A stretch of 64,000 bases of DNA. Origin: Steromphala cineraria. Lineage: Eukaryota; Mollusca; Gastropoda; Trochida; Trochidae. Position numbers and translations under genes: made by a program. The stretch covers positions 67,978,754 to 68,042,753 of the forward strand of contig OU744725.1 of assembly GCA_916613615.1 (NCBI GenBank). Direction: 5' to 3'. Each line of letters opens with the position of its first letter. Position 1 is the stretch's first letter. Below the pieces are notes generated by a model. That model saw only the letters and a list, made by a program, of their open reading frames with translations, had not been told where the DNA came from and did not search any database. Shown here piece after piece: positions 22,748 to 35,100 of this stretch.

Positions 22748-23750
22748 TGTCTCTAGATCTGGGGTCATTTCGATAAGTTCTGAATGGTAGAGCTAGCCTT
22801 CGTCATTCAAATCACAAAAATAAAAAGGAAAATTGCAAGGAATAAAGTCTTCCTCTTACTTATAAAATGTTAATTAGAGTAACCATATAATGTGTATCTT
22901 ATGTGTCTAATGCTCACTTGAAAACAGCTCAAAATGCAAGATTATTCTGCATATTGGAAAGCAATATTGGCTTTATTTTCAGTCATAAAGTGTTTTTCTG
23001 TACATAATCTACTTCAATTTAAAGCAAAACTGTTAGCCTGTTTTAAGTATCTTGATATGAATGATTTAGTTTTTCCAAAGGCCTGAGGATCATGGAAATG
23101 TTAGTTGAATAAATTTTTGATTGTTATCATCTTGCTTAATATTATGATTTGACAAGTAACGTGTCGGTATTGGCATCCTTCACTCGTCAATACTGAAAGT
23201 AGGCAATTCAAAATTTGTGTAAAGAAAAAAGTCTTAAGATGCTCGGTGATTCTGAGGCCTTTCCACTAGCTCTGTGTGTTAAACTTTTTGAGGTGATTCT
23301 TCAACTCTTCCAAAAGGAAGCTTGATATACTCATTCATCTTACATTTATATTTCTTCTTCCAACAATGAAATGCTTTTGGAAATAAATTCTCTTGCATAT
23401 GATATATTTTCTTTTGTTAGCCAATTTATTATAGCTTTGAATTACTGGATTTTCCATTGGTGCTCGGTTTGTTTGTGAATAAGGAAGAATGTTTTGCTTA
23501 TGATTGTGTATGAGATTGACTGTTCGTCATTACGTGTTACCTTTGCTATGTGTCAACATGTTTGAAAATAAAACAATTGAAACTCCTTTAGTTTGATTTA
23601 TTTTGTGAGATCAAGTGAAAGATGTCTAATTCAGAGTCTGAAAATTCTCTCCCCAAAGAGGTAAAACAATGTATTTCTATCAGGTATCAGGCTATTGCTA
23701 CAAATTGTCGTATTTAAATCACACACTCATAATGTATATAAAGTGATTTT
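22748..23750. other. no gene recognised
   Basis: AT-rich with frequent stops. Positions 23624-23662 read as ATG plus 12 sense codons ahead of GAG|GTAAAA, which could be a first exon, but nothing else supports it. Confidence 0.35.
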
Positions 23751-23965
23751 TATGCCCCCGAATCGGAGATTCCGGGGTATATTGTTTTTCACCTGTCCGT
23801 CTGTTTGTCCACAAAAACTTTAACCTTGGTCATAACTTTTGATTGGTCAGAGCTAGGTCTTTGATACTTGACATATGGATCCCTTGTGATGAGACCTTGA
23901 CCTTGACACAGCGAGATGGATGCATCCGGGGGCATTCGTGTTTCACAAACACATCTTGTTTTTTT
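23751..23965. repeat. dispersed repeat with ATGCCCCCG / CGGGGGCAT ends (bivalve type)
   Basis: The left end TATGCCCCCGAATC and right end CATCCGGGGGCATTCG are roughly inverted. The interior has CTGTCCGTCTGTTTGTCC and GACCTTGACCTTGACA runs, a form I associate with very common dispersed repeats of bivalve genomes. The minus frame at 23789-24022 is incidental. Confidence 0.6.
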
Positions 23966-24022
23966 AAATAATTCTTTTTTACTTGACTGTAGTAATACTT
24001 CTCCACAGAGGTATATAGTCAT

Positions 24023-24668
24023 CTTGATCCAACTTCTGTTTGAATAAGCCCAGTTGGCGAGCTAGAAAAAGGATAAGCCTGATTGACCCAGTTCAGTCTA
24101 ATTAAAATCTGCCTAGTTCCGAGGAATAAAATATTAAAAACATAAATTCTACGGAGATATGAAATCGATTATCCTCTAAACTAGGTCTGACCGCATCCCA
24201 AAACCTCAAATATTTTTAACCAGTTTAGTGCAGCCGAAATCTAGTCTTAGCGGTCCAATCACATGGTCTCGCTCACAAGATCGCTAGGGATGATCATTGT
24301 TCAAAGCATGGTTAACAGGAGTTACTTGCCCCTAGCTAATACTAAAGGGTATTTTCCCGGCGGCTTGTGATTGGTTGTCTGAGCAAACGTAAGGACATGC
24401 TACCTACGGGGCTGCAGTCAGAGTCAGTGGAGAAGACCTATCGAAATTACAAGTTCCATTCCCGATAGTTAATATTTTAAAACTTTTATTCCCCTGAACT
24501 AGGTTTAATCAGACTAGACCATGTTACGCTGCTCAAAAGTCGTTCTGGCTACTAAGTTGTGATAAAGGCCTTAGTGACAGTAACCCTCTTTCAATGCGAG
24601 AAGTTTTTTCGATAGGGAAATTGCTGGAAACGGGGAACTAGGCTTATTCAAACAGAGGCTGGATCAAG
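24023..24668. mobile_element. fold-back MITE (646 bp) with nested inverted repeats
   Basis: Outer inverted repeats are 24023-24055 and 24636-24668 (CTTGATCC...TGTTTGAATAAGCC). Inner inverted repeats lie at about 24097-24142 and 24473-24520 (AGTCTAATTAAAAT...CTAGTTCCGAGGAATAAAA). The inner pair is the same family as the ends of the element at 30167-33125. Shared interior stretches include GTTACTTGCCCCTAG. Two nested MITEs or one compound fold-back element would both fit. Confidence 0.7.
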
Positions 24669-24729
24669 TTGACTTGAGAATGATGAAAGCAGTCAAATGA
24701 TACATTAAAAATTTTGCAACTACAGCTGC

Positions 24730-24994
24730 CATCTGGAGTGGCCAAAATGACCTCATCTTGAGAGGTTGTTGCACATGGTTTCCATCTGGAGTGGCCAAAA
24801 TGACCTCATCTTGAGAGGTTGTTGCACATGGTTTCCATCTGGAGTGGCCAAAATGACCTCATCTTGAGAGGTTGTTGCACATGGTTTCCATCTGGAGTGG
24901 CCAAAATGACCTCATCTTGAGAGGTTGTTGCACATGGTTTCCATCTGGAGTGGCCAAAATGACCTCATCTTGAGAGGTTGTTGCACATGGTTTC
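24730..24994. repeat. 53-bp tandem repeat, 5 near-identical copies
   Basis: CATCTGGAGTGGCCAAAATG begins at 24730, 24783, 24836, 24889 and 24942, a constant 53-bp period with no differences seen between units, so expansion is recent. The minus frame at 24859-25053 is a by-product. Confidence 0.95.
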
Positions 24995-25968
24995 AGAAAT
25001 ATTACAAATAATATTACACAAGTTTTGGCATGATAAAATGTACCCTTGTTCAATTTCTTGTAACCAATAAAACGTCACAAATATGTCATTATCTTTATTG
25101 TTTATGGATAGACTTCCAATACAAAATATAGCAATGATAAAAAATGTGTAATAGTAAATTTTTGGCCAACTGCCACTTCAGAGATTTTAATAAAACAAAT
25201 AATTGATATAAGATATAAGAGTTTCAACATTTACAATCATTGTATCTTATATACAAAATTAAAAGTGTATAACAATAAGCCGATCAGATACCTCATAAGG
25301 AGCAACTTTAATCAACAAATTATGTATCAGAGTTATTTGCCATCCTCTGTTACCACTGATGTTCCGATTCTCTTCACTTTATCACCACTGGGGTTTTTCA
25401 TCAGGAAATATTATCCTCAAATGAACTGGCCCAGAATGGTGTTATAAGAAAAAACCCAGCCAAACAAGTGGGCAAATGGAAATAAGGGTGTTGGTAGCTT
25501 GTTTTTCAAATTCTTCTCGGAAACTTTATTTACGAGGAAACCTTTCCTACCCTTGCAGCTGAGAAAGGAAAGATTGAAATGCAAACCAAGTGACTAAACA
25601 CAAGACCAAAGATGTCGTTTGAGAGGGTTACATGTCCAATCAACCAAGCAGTTTCAAACGCTCACTCAAATCAAGAGGAGGTAATTTCACTCAATACAGA
25701 TCTGCCTGATGAAAGTCCCAGAGGTGATGTAGTGTAGAGCATCAGAAATTCCTGCCATGGGTAACCAAGGATGGTTTATTGGCTGACAGATTAGTCATCC
25801 AGGGCTTTGTTTCAATACTCAAAGTACTGAGAGATTCAGTTCCTAACAACACATGGTTTGCACTGAAAATTTTGATCAGAATATGAAACTGGAAACAAAA
25901 GTATCTTCCACTCCTGTCCAATGAAAGAATTGTTCCCTTGCACACATACAGATTTATAGTTCGACCAA
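24995..25968 (-). other. 3' flank / probable 3' UTR of the minus-strand host gene
   Basis: Downstream of the stop at 25969-25971. AATAAA on the minus strand occurs at about 25775-25780, a candidate polyadenylation signal about 190 bp after the stop. The 124-codon minus frame at 25742-26116 is out of phase with the spliced reading frame and is not used. Confidence 0.4.
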
Positions 25969-26129
25969 TCAGCATCGACTTGTTCCCAGATGGTCCTTCC
26001 CTGGAGTTGTCTCCCTTGGTGGAGTGGTGCATGCTGGGACACCTGTGATAGACAAGGTGGCACCAGGACTGAACTTCATGGGGATGTAGCCATCGATGTT
26101 GGCGCCAAGTACACAAGGATCTTCATCAT
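25969..26129 (-). CDS. host gene exon H (terminal coding exon)
   Basis: 161 bp, acceptor TTTGTTTAG, ending in TGA at 25969-25971. It reads DDEDPCVLGANIDGYIPMKF then SPGATLSITGVPACTTPP and a short polar tail. The frame is dictated by the phase left by exon G. Confidence 0.7.
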
Positions 26130-29100
26130 CTAAACAAAATAAATGTTTCAAAGACAATTTTGAATAATTTACATGTATATCTTTTTCAGGATTCTAAGAA
26201 ACTGTTGAATTTGAATTATGATAGAAACAGATGTCTTGAACATTTAAAAAAACTTTCATTTGGGTCGAACATGCATCATTTATCTATTCAAATTTGCAAA
26301 TTTCTCATATTCATTATAATTAATGTTTTGATGATACTCTCAATGAGGCTTTAACAATCAATAAGATCACATCTCTTTGGAATTCATTGCAGAAACTCTT
26401 TATCAGTATAATAAACTTGTCAAGATATGTGTTTCCTTTCCTAATCCTATCATAAACTTTAAAACATAATTTCAAATGCTACAATGTGTTCTTGTAAGAA
26501 TACGAAAATATCTCCTGACCCATGATGAGTTCCACAGTAGCCAGTCTGAAGGCCTGTTTGATGGGATCCAGCTGCAGACGTCCTGAATCCAGCAGGAACG
26601 ATCTTGTCTGTACCTCACCTTCTGGCGTCGTCTTGCACTGGATTCTAACCTTCTCTGAAAACCACAAAAGGCATCTCTTCAAATATTGTGATTATGGGTA
26701 AGGCAATATTCATCATACTCTAAGCAGCTCTATGAAAGCAAAATGAGGGAAGCTTTGATTAGGTCTTAAAAATACTAGAGAACATATATAAATAATATTA
26801 GAATAAAAAATGTTTTAAAAAAAATTGCAAAATAATTTTGCCTTGGTTTTCTGTAAGGAATAAAGTCCGAAAACTCGCCAATATTTGCGGGTCAGGTATC
26901 GTCGGAGGCCGTTAGGCCGACGATGATACCTGACCCGCAAATATTGGCGAGTTTTCGGACTTTATTCCACTTAAACCTAAATTCGTACATATTGGCGTGC
27001 TAGTTTTGTGATTACCGCATCTACCAATACTGGTGTCCTACATCTGATGGGTCAAGAGGAAGGGCGTGCATCGTAGCAAGTGCACGAGGTTCATGAGCTC
27101 AAGGAGTATTGCTTCAGGTATTGTCTTGCTCAAGGAGTATTGGACAGGTATAAATACTCGCACATCGCCTGCATTTCCTGTCAAACAGTATGCATCGTGT
27201 GTGACGTATGGAACAACAAATGAAATCTCTCGTCGACATGTAAGCTTTATGATATTCCTCGCTTTAAAGTGACACAGAGTATCGATCTTTCTTAAAATGT
27301 TATTTGGTTTTGATTCGCTATAAAATATCTAATGTGCTGATTGAAGTTCATATCACATCACTGGACTTGCAAATATATATATATAATATCTATGCATAAT
27401 ATCTCTAAAATGCTTGACTTTATGGAAAAATCAAGAAAACATCTCAAATACGTTTAATATTCAAAATTGTGCATCCATACTTAATCCTATCTACATACTC
27501 TGTGTCTCTTTAAAATCGTGTTAACATTCTAAAAAGCATTTACTGCATTGCTGCATTAAATTTTCTAATCCATGAAATCCACCCCCTCCCAATTGTTTGT
27601 TTCTATTTCCATTAGATCATGACTATGTTTTCCTAAGAACTTGCTTCTGTACCATAAAACAGTTCTTTACCATATTTGATCTAATCAGATTGTATTAGTA
27701 GCAGTTGTATTTGGTTATGCAGCGAGGGATGGATTATTGTATAATGATGAAATATGAAATGATGAACTAGAAAATAGATAAAGAAGTGTTAAATTCAGGA
27801 ATGCATTAAATCTAGATATCTTTAGAGCAACCCTAATGTAAACGAGTATTGCATTATCACAGCTAAGTAAGCTTACAGATATCTAAAATAGTTGAAATGG
27901 TTGTTGCGTTCAAATGTTATTAAAACATTATAAAATTGAACATAAAAAGCGAAATCCCCCATGGTGTGAATGTTAATACTTGAAACTGCAATCATACGGT
28001 AGATTACAATACCTATACAAAGATACATGGTACTTATTGAATTATTCAATTCTTATCACAATTATTACCCTTTGCAATCTTATATATAATGGTTTTAGGT
28101 GAAAGGTTTGATAAGTTTTATGAAGGGCAAACATCATTTCAAAAACGTTTTTATTTCCTTTCAGATTGAAGAGATTCGCCAATGCTCAGTCTTTAGGTGG
28201 ATGCTCCAAGAGGAAAGATTTCAACAGCATCTACGCCGTCTCAGAGCTGTTCAACTACATCTCAAAATGTTGCAAACTGACAAGAAGAGATTGTCATTTT
28301 ACTTCGAAAATACAATAAAATCCATTTACATTGTTTTTGTTGTATTTTTCTATCACAGCATCGCACGTGCTAGTGTGGGGCACGTTTACACGTGCTGCCA
28401 ATGTTCCAAATAAGGTCGCCAATATTACAAATTAGGTCTCCAATATGCAAAACTAGGACGCCAATATGCAGAACTAGGACGCCAATATGCAAGAAAGGTC
28501 ACCAATAGGACAGATATATTGGACTGTAATTTTACGATTATATAAGTAAAATACACATAATGTCACTTAATTTAGGTTTAAAAACATATCTGAAAACCAA
28601 GTACCGTATATGACCGGCCCCCTTTCTCAACCCCCCAAAATCCAGTCAAAACGTATCTCATGTATAGGCCGACCCCCCTCCTCGCAGCTCTATTTTGCCG
28701 ACAGTAAGTCCAGTTGCATTGAAACTAAAATCTCATGAATCATCAAATGACACGTTACCTTTAAGACGTATATTATTTTAAAACACTATAAAAGAAATTG
28801 TAAGTGTTCACTTACGGTGTTTGTTGTTTGTTTTAATCATATTACATATTATTCTCGACAAATTGTTAATTGTTAACCTTTGCTGCATGAAGTGTTTACT
28901 GGAAATGAGATATTTGTTACAAGCCTTTTCATTGGCTTAATTATGTAGGTCAACCAATCAGAAGATCGGTTTAAAAAAGATCTACGAAACATAAAACGTG
29001 GTCATAATAATCTCATAACAACATTTTGTCGATACAATATTAAATGTGTAAATATACCAGATTTTCATACACGTTTTCTATATTTTATTTTTTCAAAATT

Positions 29101-32100
29101 AACATCCAGTTAATTAAAATATTTATATATAATTTATAAAAGTCGAAGAATAACGATCAGAACAGAACCAGGTTTCAATTGCCGATCGTGGATGCGAGTG
29201 AAGCCACATCGATCTGCAGAAATCTAACAGTGAAGGTTGCTTGAATATTTCATATTAATATATCTTTATATATTTTTCAACTTCTCTTTGTATATTTTCA
29301 TTAAAAACAATAACACAACAAAAGTATTTTTATTTTACAAGTTCAATATAGAAATGACCTCGATGATTGTGCATGTTGCTTCCTGTGTAAACATCGACTC
29401 GCTAACTCACTGGGCTGACCGATACTCGTGCTTGGTCTCTTGATTTTTTCATCTGCATCATATATCTCAGGTATAGGCTGACCACCCTCTTTGACCCCCT
29501 AATTTCTGCTGTCATATACGGTAAGTTACTCCTCAACTATTTTAATTATGGCGGAGTCAGCACTCTCAAACGGCTTTATACAATTGTGTTTGGGCCATGC
29601 TATTTGTTTCAAAAGTATTGTCATATATATGTAAACATATACATTCATACATGGTTTGCAGACAGCTTGGAAATCATGCATTTCCCTATTTGTTACTTAG
29701 TTATCAAATGACACTTGTTTAAACATTGTATTAAGTATTTGAGATTTCTAAGTCCTTTTGCGTGTCATGTTAGATGTAAGCACGTGTGTTGTAAATAAGA
29801 TGCATTTTCTAACTATTCATCAGAATACATGTATAACAGAATTATGTATTAACTTAGATGATTTCCAAACTGCCTGCAAAATAAGACAGCAAAGAGAATC
29901 TAACTTAATTTACAATAACAATTTTTGCAAGAGCAAATGAGCATGTAAGTCAATGGACACGAGACATTTGTACATGATAAAATGTTAGATATATCTGAGC
30001 TGACCTGGTTTGTGAGAACTCTGGTACTTGGTGGGGAACACACAGGAGGTGTCCTCTACAGCTCTGAAACATAACAACACACGTCATTGCATTTATCACC
30101 CAGTACTGTGCTCCTTATGCCCCATTAGGGATGAAGAGGATAAGTAAGTAAGTAAGTACTGTGCTTAGTCTCATAAAATCTGCCTAGTTCCGGGGAATAA
30201 AAGTTTAAAACTATTACCTCAATGGGAATCAAACATGTAACTTGAATAGGTATCCTCTCCACTAAGTCAGACAGCAGCCCAGTAAGTCGCATGTTCTGGC
30301 GTTTACTCAGCTAACCAATCACAAGCCGCCAACAAAAGCCTCAGGTATCAAACTAGGGGCAAGTAACTCCCGTCAACCATGCTTTGAACATGATCACCCT
30401 CAAAGGTGTTATTAAGTACCGTAATTTCTCTATCAATTCGACCCTCAAAATTTCAAAACATTATCAGATCACCTCCATGGTCGAATTATTTCTCACAAAT
30501 GTTTGGTTGTTCGGTAGGATCGTCGAAATATTAGATGGGATTTATATAAATACCTTTCTCTGGCGATTAGATGTCCCATAACTAAAACTAGAAGCACGTG
30601 TTGATTTTCATCCAAAGTATTATTCCTTGTTTGTTCTATCTCACGAATTAATTTTCCAAATGGTGACTGTTTACGTATGGTGATAATAATTCCAATTGAA
30701 ATATTGAAAAAAAGAACAGGTCCACCTAAAAATACTTCGATAAAATTAGAAGTTTGCAAGAAATTTACTCGATACAAGAAGCCATGTTTTAGCTGTACTC
30801 CTTGCACAGAATATAAAACCCGCTTCAAAGCCTTCGGTGATTTCATGTCGGAAAAAATGATGCTTTGAGTTTTGATATAAATTTCATTATTGATTTAGGG
30901 GCCCGATCCTGTATATTGAGGGACCATCTTAATGTCTCTAAACCGAGTAAATTCAGATAGTTTTAAAATAAATGATGACAACACTCAAAATAAATATAAA
31001 AATAAAATTCCAGGCGTTCTTCTGTCGGTAAAATTCAAGTCAAGTTTTGATTTCAAGCCTAAAAATATTAAAATGTAAAAACATGTGTTTTTGACTATAT
31101 TAGGAGGCATCAAGAAGGCCACTGGTGTCACAGGAAATTGAGAATAAACAAATATAATTTTAAAACAATCAATTATCAACTACCTTCGTTATCTAATCTT
31201 TAATCTGAATGATCAGTTGGTAAGAGATCATGTGACGCCATGACCTATCTGCATAACACATTCTGATTGGATAAGACACACGGATTTCCCCATAAGGGCC
31301 AATAATATTACCTGTTTCATTGTTATTCTAAGACACGACGGAACCACGCAATGCATCGGACAATTTCTCGCTGTGAGAAATGATTTTATTATTGATTTAG
31401 ATCTATGATGTGCTTACAGACTGTAACTGCACATTTATCTGGTCATATTGATATTTTGGGCTTTTATGTGACCATACTTTTGTTACACTTGTTAATTAAT
31501 ACTACATCGAACCAAGAAAGACTATGATTTGAACTAGCCTACAAATAAATATTTACTGCAGTAGCTGGACATTTCTTTGTTTTTTTCCCCATTTTGTTAA
31601 ATGTTGGCTATTTTTTCATCCTTAATATACCTAAATATTTTAATATCGTGATGAATTAATTGGTTTTATTATAAAAATATTTTTGTTTGTACCAAGGAGA
31701 TCGTCAGCTTAGCTTCGATATCAATTTCATTATCCATTTAGGGGCCCACAGTGTTTGAGCTGTGCCCTTAACCTGTATACAAGTGTAAACATAAGTGTAA
31801 AAATACGACTGATAGCTTACTTGAAAAATTTCAACGTAAATAATTTGTGAGTGGTAAGGAATAATATAGACATTGACGCTTTTAGTATTTTTTCCATGTT
31901 ATGTTTTCATTCCGAAATGTGAGTGAAGCGCGATCGTCAAGACACAATCAAAACTAGGCACAAGTTTACATCGACAAGAATTATCCAAGTCAGAGCTTTT
32001 TACAGTTACATTAATATAAACAGCATATGAAATTTAACCTAAATATCATTAGTATTTCAAGAGAGAAATATAAACTTCATACAAAGGCTGTTATCATTAG

Positions 32101-35100
32101 AGTCGGACACCAAAGATAAGCCTTTGTCTAGTGAGTCATGACGAATGCCTGAAAGTTTCTCACCGTGATGTTCAAGATAAATATTTCACTTCCACAGATG
32201 GGAGATATGGAATCAATCAACCAAATGAAATACAAGATTTAGTTTTTTTTCACAACAATTCTACTTAAAATAGTTTTGTATACCATTTAATTATGTCGGT
32301 TTCAAAGTAACACAGTTTGGACGAGTCCACCATTATAAGGGCACGGGGTGATGGATATCATGATAGGAAGATAGAATTTATACTTCATGATAACCTAAAG
32401 AAAAATGTATTTGTTTTGCTGATACAGAATTCCTTATATATTTGATTATCTTTCTCTCATTGAATGTTTTGTTAATGTGGGATTATTAGGTCAAGTGTTT
32501 AGAATTCATAATTGCAACCCCTATAAAATAATGGTTTGGTCATTTGTAAACAAATATGGCGGGAAGTTAAGCAACCACGTGAGTGATTATCGACAGATGT
32601 GACAGATGTTACGATAATTTGTGAAGCATATTTCTTATATATGTTGCTGATTTTAATTGAGATTTGCTATGAAACCGAGTCACTCATGAAATAAAGTAGA
32701 TATTTGATCTTGATTGAACAACAAAAGATCGATACGTTTCATGATTATTATTTTTTCAGTGACAATTTTTTTCTTGATTTGTAAGTTGTATGGCTGAAAT
32801 AGAATATATATACTGATAATTTAACGACTGTGGTCGATTTATTGGAACGTGAAAATGACCATTTGGGGCATGGTTGAAATGTTAGGGGTGATTTGAACTT
32901 TTTAACCTCAGATTAACCTACGTGGTCGAATTATCAGAGATGTCGAATTAATAGAGAAATTACGGTAATTGGTCATCTAACGACTGGGTTTCGGCTGCGC
33001 TTTACTGATATTAAATGCCCAAGGTACAGGGGTGCGGTCAGAACTAATGGAGAGGATTCATGTCTCAGTGCAGTTAACATTTTGAATATTGTATTCCTCG
33101 GAACTAGCTGGATTTAATCAGACTGGTACTGTGCTTCACAGATGTCGCTTGATGAAGATATCGGTATGGCAGTAGATATGGATCAATACCCTTTCATTGT
33201 CAAGTACATGTCCTATGTTCTGTTAGACAAGTGCTCTGTAGGGCCTGTTAACCTCTTAAGGAGGAGTAGAAAGCACAAATAGAATTGGTTAGAAACACTT
33301 ACTGTGATAAAAAGTCAATTTTCTTCTGCAAAGCTGCTATTTGTTCATTCTGAAACATAAAAGAAAGGACATTAGAACATGTCAATAAACAAAGAAGTTT
33401 GAATGCATATATCAAGAAAAGGGAAACCACAAGTATCATTATTTGAGAAAATGTTTCCTCAATTCTTTCTAGTTGTTGTAAAACTGAAGTACATCTAAAT
33501 GTGGAGCTTGAATTCAATACCACTAATTTGACAATCTTGTTCCTCTTAACCCTAAAGTAAGGTGGATAGAAATAAATGGGCAGCTCTGATTCTATCAGCT
33601 AATCACGTGATGTGGGATCACATGAGATTGCAGTGCGCATGTGCGAGTCAGTGCATGTGTCGCTTTCAGCGAGTATAGACGTGCGCGGCAGTCGGGACAA
33701 TTTCCACCTGTCGCACGTGCGCTTACATAACGACCGCGTGGTATCTTGTCAGCGGTAAGCTACTTTACAGTGAGGTGCAGAATTAATATTCTGGACAATT
33801 TCATATTGTGTTGTTTCACAACGTTGTTAGACATAATTGTCATAAACTTTGAGCCGACTTTAGAGTAATTTAACTCAACATGGCCGAACAAGCTCTTTCA
33901 TCGAAAGGCACTGGTGACGGGATTGAAGCCGTTCCAACCTCCAGAGCGTCTAAAGGTAAACAGAAGGCTTCTAAAGCGCCCAAGACCGGAGCTACTGCTG
34001 ACAGCAGACCGGGTGTTAATAACTCTGTTCCAATTGCCATTCCTAGCACAAGCAATTCGACCAATGTCGACGCTATGTCAGATGTGATCCGAGCCGAAAT
34101 GAGTAAAATTAATGACAATATGGAAAGAAGAATGAGAGTTTTCGAAGAGAGAATGGATCAGCAATGGACTTATGATGACGAGTTCGAACTTGACGATGAT
34201 TACATTGAACCTAGCCAAGTGAGTGTGGTTAATGCAAGTATGGAGTTGTCAAATGACGATCCTAACGCATTTGTCGACAATGGCGGCCAAGTGACGGATA
34301 ATTCCAATTCGGATGTGGCCAATATCATTAAGAACTCTCTGCCTATATCCTCTAATGAGGGAACACCAGTGGAACAAAGTTTGGCCACAGTCGTTCACCA
34401 GGCTTTCACCGACAAATTCGAGGATCAAATGATAACTCAAAAGTTGAAAGACTTGAAAAAACCTGCTAACTGTCCCGATCTAAATACTCCTGAGGTCAAT
34501 AAGTTGATGTGGGATTCATTGCCGTCAGAAACTCGTTCTATGGACGTTAAGATGCAGAGGGTTCAAACTGGAGTGGTGAAAACCACAACCGCTGTGGTTG
34601 AGACATTAAATCTTCTGACAACCCACAAGGGTGAACTGTCATCAGGTCTGTTTAATGGCATCGTTTCGAAGCTGAGCGACTCGCTCACCATGGCTGCATA
34701 CAGTAATCGGGAGATAATTCTGAGAAGGAAAGAACTTATCAGACCTCAACTGGGTGACCAGTACCGTGCTTTGTGTAACCCTAGTGCTCCGTCTACTCCG
34801 GAGTTGTTGTTTGGTGACGATGTCGCAAAAAGTGTCAAGGACATATCCATGACAGCAAGGCTAGGCAACAGGGCAGCAGGGTCGCCCAGAGGGCGTGGTA
34901 ATTACAGGTTTAACCCTTACCGCCAGTACTACCGTCCAAGGGGACGAGGCAGAGGCCGAACGTTTCCTGGGTTCAGTTTTTTAGGAGGCGGAAGAGGCCG
35001 GTCCATGAGCCAGGAAAAGAGGGGGAGGAGCAAGCAATGGAGATAGACATTGCCATGACAACAGAACAAAGGAAGGTAGGTGAGTATTCACATTTATTTC

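Noticed and set aside
23624..23662. Possible first coding exon (MSNSESENSLPKE before GTAAAA)
   Set aside because: No promoter, no second exon in phase and a weak donor.
25742..26116. 124-codon minus-strand ORF
   Set aside because: Out of phase with the spliced frame established by the other seven exons; the shorter frame ending at 25969 is the consistent one.
27066..27272. Possible THAP-domain start (CVTYG...SF)
   Set aside because: The second zinc-binding Cys is replaced and no AVPTIF-like end is present; too weak.
30493..30846. 117-codon minus ORF inside the CCGTA element
   Set aside because: No transposase motif; the plus-strand frame at the same place is equally long, so both are chance in AT-rich DNA.
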